A stretch of DNA of 64,000 nt from contig JAPLIB010000085.1 in assembly GCA_026389335.1 (NCBI GenBank), positions 57,977-121,976 on the forward strand. The letters are read 5' to 3'. Under the pieces are notes generated by a model. It searched no databases. It saw nothing but the letters and a program-made list of their open reading frames with translations, and was not told where the DNA came from. Source of the DNA: Cyanobacteriota bacterium (lineage in GTDB: Bacteria; Cyanobacteriota; Cyanobacteriia; PCC-6307; Cyanobiaceae). This document shows positions 60,198 to 64,000 of this stretch, piece by piece. Position numbers and translations under genes: made by a program. Each line of letters opens with the position of its first letter. Position 1 is the first letter of the stretch.

Positions 60198-60920
60198 ATG
60201 ACAATGATGGATGCATTAACGCGACTTGGCGAACCTTTTCTGGGCGATCTGCAATCGCTCTATGCCAATCAACCCCAGACAGGCCTCGATGGCAAGAGCT
60301 ACGCTATCGATGCGTCAACAAGGATCTCCGTTGAGGAGGGATTATTTCTGCATGACAGCTGTCGCAACGCCGCGATGACGGCCACGTTGGAAGTTGGCAT
60401 GGGCTATGGATTCAGTACCACCTTTTTGCTGGCTGCCCTGGATGCCAATGGTGGCGGTCGCCACATTGCCATAGATCCCTATCAGCACAGCGACTGGGAT
60501 GGCATTGGTGAAAGTCGTATGGCCTCACTGCTGCCGCGCACACAGAATCTGAAACATCACGATTTCACCCTGATTCACGATCGCTCCGACCATGCCGCAA
60601 TTGACCTGGAACGCAGCGGAGCAAGTTTCGATCTACTGTTCATCGATGGCTATCATCGTTTCGATGATGTGCTGATTGATGTTTATCTATTGACTAGATT
60701 ATGCCGCCCCGATGGCCTGATTGTATTGCACGATCTGTGGCTTCCCAGCGTGCAGGCTGTGCAATCATTTCTCTGTCACAATCGCCCTGATCTGCAGCCC
60801 ATCCCGACGAGTTGCACCAATCTGGCGGTCTTCCGTCGCCGTGATACAGACCAACGCAACTGGGATCATTTTGTGCCTTTCCCGATGGCATTCGAGATCG
60901 AGATGGCCAGCGAGAGCTGA
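60198..60920 (+). CDS. Class I SAM-dependent methyltransferase (Methyltransf_24-like)
   Basis: LEVGMGYGFSTTFLLAAL; FDLLFIDGYHRFDDVLID; PDGLIVLHDLW. Confidence 0.8.
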   Translation: MTMMDALTRLGEPFLGDLQSLYANQPQTGLDGKSYAIDASTRISVEEGLFLHDSCRNAAMTATLEVGMGYGFSTTFLLAALDANGGGRHIAIDPYQHSDWDGIGESRMASLLPRTQNLKHHDFTLIHDRSDHAAIDLERSGASFDLLFIDGYHRFDDVLIDVYLLTRLCRPDGLIVLHDLWLPSVQAVQSFLCHNRPDLQPIPTSCTNLAVFRRRDTDQRNWDHFVPFPMAFEIEMASES

Positions 60921-60958
60921 AGCGACGCGTCCGAGCCGGCTCTCGCCGCCGGGCCGGA

Positions 60959-62887
60959 TCAAGCGGCCGGCAGCCAGTCGATCTGGCCGAGCTTGGCCAA
61001 CCACACCAGGCTCAGCCAGAGCTGGTGGCGGCGGCTTTCGGGAAAACTGGCCAGCAGCTGCTCGACGCTGTGATCAGCCCCATCCGCCAGAAGGTCGAGC
61101 AAGGCGCCATTCTCCTGCCCCGTTCCGCGCAGGCCCTGGAAGAAGTGATCCAAGGCCACCGAAGGTTGATCTGTGCCGGAGGGGGTGGTGAGCACCCGGC
61201 GCACCATCAGCTGGGGATCCAGCGTGGCCGTGGCGAAATGGGCGAAATCATGGAATGGATCGCCACGCAACGGCCGCCGCTGGCGTCTGGCCACCAACGC
61301 ATCTGCCGCAGCCGCACCGTGGCGGCGCCGTTCGCTGAGATGATCAAACAATTCCAGATACTGGGAGACGATCCGGGACCAGTCGAACTGCTCTTGAGCA
61401 CGCCGGCGACCGGCCGTGCCCATGGCAGTCCGCAGACTGGGAGAACGGATCAACTGCAACAGGGCCTCGGTGGTGCGACCGATATGAACGGCCATATGTT
61501 GAGCCACCGAGCCCATATAGAACGGCCAATCCAGAATCTCCAGGGCTTCGAGATTGGCCAGCATTGAACCCTGGGGTACGGGCCCGGGGCCCAGGGTCGG
61601 GATCAGGAAACCATCAATACCATCGCGCACGATCAAGCGGTAACCATCCCAATCGCTGAGCACCACCGGGACCCCTGCCGCCATCGCCTCCAGCGGAGCC
61701 TGGCCGAAGGTTTCCAGAATCGTGTCGGAAAGGAGCAAGAAGATGTCAGCGCCGGCCCAGCACTCCGCCACCAGGTCCGGATCATTGCCATCGAGAATCA
61801 GCACGTTCACATCCGGGGCACAGAGGCGCGCCGCGTCCCGGTAGCGGGTTTCATCGTCTTCGCCAAGCGGAAACCAGCCAGCCATCACGAAGTGCAGACG
61901 AAGGTTCGGACGTTCTGCCGCCGAAACCTGAGCCGCAGCCTGTAAAGCCCGCAGCATCGCCTGCGGAAAGGCCTTGTCAAAACAGGACAGGCGCCCGAGG
62001 TGGAACACCATCACATCGCCGTCCTCGATGGCATGGCTCTGGCGGAACCGGCGACGCGCCTCGGCATCGCCACCTTGGGCAGCCAGCCGCTCGGCATCCA
62101 CGCCCAGGGGAATCATGGGCAGCTGGGGCCGCGTCAACCGCTGCAGGCCGAGGCGTTGGCGCAGATCGTCCTCCCAGTCATCGAGGTTGGCCACCACCGC
62201 TGCGTGCAGGCTCGGGGAGGTGCAGATGAGCGCATCCCACTCCTGCAGCGGAGCCAGCAGGGAGGCGAGCATTTTCTCGCGATGTACGGGAGAGGCAAAG
62301 GCAAAGATCGAACCGACGATGCTGTAGGCCTGTCCATGGCCAGCCTGCTGACGGATCCAGGCCAGATCGCTGAGATAGGGCTGGCCGGAGAGCAACATGC
62401 CAGTCTGCGCGGCAATGCCACTGTTCAGCACTGATCCCACGGTGATGGCACAGCCGCTCGAGCCGTTCGGCAGGAATTCCCGCTGCAGGGCCTGGCTGGA
62501 GAGGGGCTGGTGACCGAGAACATCAATCTGCCGGTAGCCGCCATGGCTGGCCAGGGCCCTGAAGGCCCCAGCATTGGCGATTAGGCGGCCGTAGGGATTT
62601 GGGGGCGGCGCGATGGTGCCGGATGGCAAATAGATCGCCAACCGATCGCGCACCGCCACAGAACGACCGACCCCACCGATGACGGCATCCAGGTCTTGCT
62701 CATCGAAATCGTCAGCTAGCGGCGCGCCGATCCGAAAATCGCGGAGCTCTTCAGCGCTGAGTGCAAAACCGGCGCCATTGGCAATGGCAGCCGCCTGCTC
62801 CGGGTTGGTGGCCTGCTCGAGCGCACTGCGCAATTCTGGTGTGGCCTCCACCGCCACGATGAAATCCAGCAGCGTGTCGGAGGGCAT
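60959..62887 (-). CDS. GT4-like glycosyltransferase with N-terminal Nif11-type leader domain ending in GG
   Basis: N-term MPSDTLLDFIVAVEATPELRSALEQATNPEQAAAIANGAGFALSAEELRDF...DEQDLDAVIGG; GT: VMVFHLGRLSCFDKAFPQ, ADIFLLLSDTILETFGQAPLEAMAAGVPVVLSDWDGYRLIVRDGIDGFLIP. Confidence 0.85.
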   Translation of the reverse strand: MPSDTLLDFIVAVEATPELRSALEQATNPEQAAAIANGAGFALSAEELRDFRIGAPLADDFDEQDLDAVIGGVGRSVAVRDRLAIYLPSGTIAPPPNPYGRLIANAGAFRALASHGGYRQIDVLGHQPLSSQALQREFLPNGSSGCAITVGSVLNSGIAAQTGMLLSGQPYLSDLAWIRQQAGHGQAYSIVGSIFAFASPVHREKMLASLLAPLQEWDALICTSPSLHAAVVANLDDWEDDLRQRLGLQRLTRPQLPMIPLGVDAERLAAQGGDAEARRRFRQSHAIEDGDVMVFHLGRLSCFDKAFPQAMLRALQAAAQVSAAERPNLRLHFVMAGWFPLGEDDETRYRDAARLCAPDVNVLILDGNDPDLVAECWAGADIFLLLSDTILETFGQAPLEAMAAGVPVVLSDWDGYRLIVRDGIDGFLIPTLGPGPVPQGSMLANLEALEILDWPFYMGSVAQHMAVHIGRTTEALLQLIRSPSLRTAMGTAGRRRAQEQFDWSRIVSQYLELFDHLSERRRHGAAAADALVARRQRRPLRGDPFHDFAHFATATLDPQLMVRRVLTTPSGTDQPSVALDHFFQGLRGTGQENGALLDLLADGADHSVEQLLASFPESRRHQLWLSLVWLAKLGQIDWLPAA

Positions 62888-62982
62888 CGATGGCTCGGGT
62901 ACGTTTGGAAGCAAGCGTAGGCAGGCGCAGATAAGCCTTCACACCTGCCTTCAGAATGGTGGCTCGCTCACCACCATGTTGG

Positions 62983-63738
62983 ATGTCTCGTGCTCTGGTT
63001 GTGGTCACCTGGTGCGGATCGGGCCCGCCCCTCTCCAGGCTCGAGTTGGATGCGGAGCCCGATTTTGAACTGGTCTGCTTTGATTACAGCGGCACGCAGA
63101 CTGTCAAATGGCTACCGGAAACAGGAGTGCGTCTGCTGACTCGAGCAACCGAATGCAAAGGCCAGATCCTGGATGCCCTGGCAGAGACTCTGGCCTCAAC
63201 AGAGGTTGTCTATGACTATATCAGCGTGATCGACGACGATGTTGAGATCAGCTTATCCGCGATCAATCAAGCCTTGCGCATCGGCCGGCGGCTGGGCTTG
63301 CTCACGTTCAGCCCCTCGCTGACAAAGGATTCCCTAGGCTACCACAGCCACATGTTCCAGCGGGAGGGCTTCCTTTATCGCCGGGTGCTGTGGGTGGAGA
63401 TCATGATGCCGTTCATCGCCATGGATTTATTTATGGCTGCGGCCCCCTACTATTCCCTGGCCATCAGTGCCGCCGGGATTGATTGTTTCATATATCCCGT
63501 ATTGGCGCGGCTGTTATCGCTCGAGGGTGGCCATGCCGTGTTCGACTGTGTCGTAGCCGCCCATCGCCGCGAGGTGACGTCTGGCCAACGGCGCTTCTCG
63601 AACGGCTGTACGGCGATGGAGGAAGCCGGGCAGCTGCGTTGGCTGTGTCAACAGCTACTGGCTGAGCAGAAACCCGAACTCCTGCTGGACCGAGACCTAC
63701 GGCTGCTGCTCGGATTGGCTGGCCACTCCTGCGTATGA
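62983..63738 (+). CDS. DUF707/glycosyltransferase-like protein
   Basis: Short N-terminal Rossmann-like strand MSRALVVVTWCGSG; DDD motif YISVIDDDVEISLSAINQAL; overall DUF707-like layout. Confidence 0.55.
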   Translation: MSRALVVVTWCGSGPPLSRLELDAEPDFELVCFDYSGTQTVKWLPETGVRLLTRATECKGQILDALAETLASTEVVYDYISVIDDDVEISLSAINQALRIGRRLGLLTFSPSLTKDSLGYHSHMFQREGFLYRRVLWVEIMMPFIAMDLFMAAAPYYSLAISAAGIDCFIYPVLARLLSLEGGHAVFDCVVAAHRREVTSGQRRFSNGCTAMEEAGQLRWLCQQLLAEQKPELLLDRDLRLLLGLAGHSCV

Positions 63739-64000
63739 CGGCCGCCAACAGGGACAGACTACAAGAGCTGGAAGAACGGGTCTGAGCTGTCGCCGGCTCA
63801 AGCGCCACAATCAGGCGAAGAACATGGTAAAATCATGCTGTTGATTCATATTTGTCCCGGCGTATCCGTTCAGGGGTCGTGATGCTCGCCGCGAACGGTG
63901 GCCCCATTTGAGCCCTTGACGCCAGCTTGAACCCCGGTTGCATTTCAGGTAGAGATCGCCTGCGATGACCATTCCTCCGGCCGGGATTTCAGAAGCAGAC

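Noticed and set aside
1-64000. CRISPR arrays, rRNA genes, prophage or transposase genes
   Set aside because: Looked for regularly spaced identical repeats, rRNA signatures and integrase/transposase motifs; none seen
63965-64000. Possible next CDS start (MTIPPAGISEAD...)
   Set aside because: Only 12 codons in the window; cannot be supported

Overview
The window is a high-GC chromosomal segment from a cyanobacterium. Its gene content (apcF, psb28, gun4, sipA, PAM68-like, DUF3082, DUF3288, DUF1816) fits the Synechococcus/Cyanobium lineage; that assignment is inferred from recognised families, not from a search. Most of the window is dense housekeeping sequence: tandem M16 peptidases, bioY-lspA, an FHA/PBP fusion, a DUF697 GTPase, tadA, apcF, glnA, gun4/psb28, secDF, pdhB, ispE-rsmA, umuDC, dnaG, ruvA, rpsO, dnaE, gatA, rlmB, carA-trpD, an ABC exporter, msrA and tRNA-Pro(GGG). 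The most interesting part is about 56.5-64 kb. There, a peptidase-C39 ABC exporter (PCAT) and a HlyD-type adaptor lie next to a methyltransferase and two glycosyltransferase-like genes. The large GT4-type glycosyltransferase on the minus strand begins with what reads as a complete Nif11-type leader ending in Gly-Gly, so a whole enzyme may carry a peptide-export/modification leader. Other notable signals are a GATC-saturated satellite beside a 122-bp element with 13-bp perfect inverted termini and 7-bp flanking direct repeats (53.5-54.2 kb), a structured-RNA candidate with a strong terminator (about 51.0-51.16 kb, minus strand), several drifting 12-14 bp tandem arrays (one running into the umuD-like ORF), a two-site NtcA-type glnA promoter, and RlmB with very long low-complexity extensions. 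All calls come from reading the sequence and the supplied ORF track; no database searches were run.
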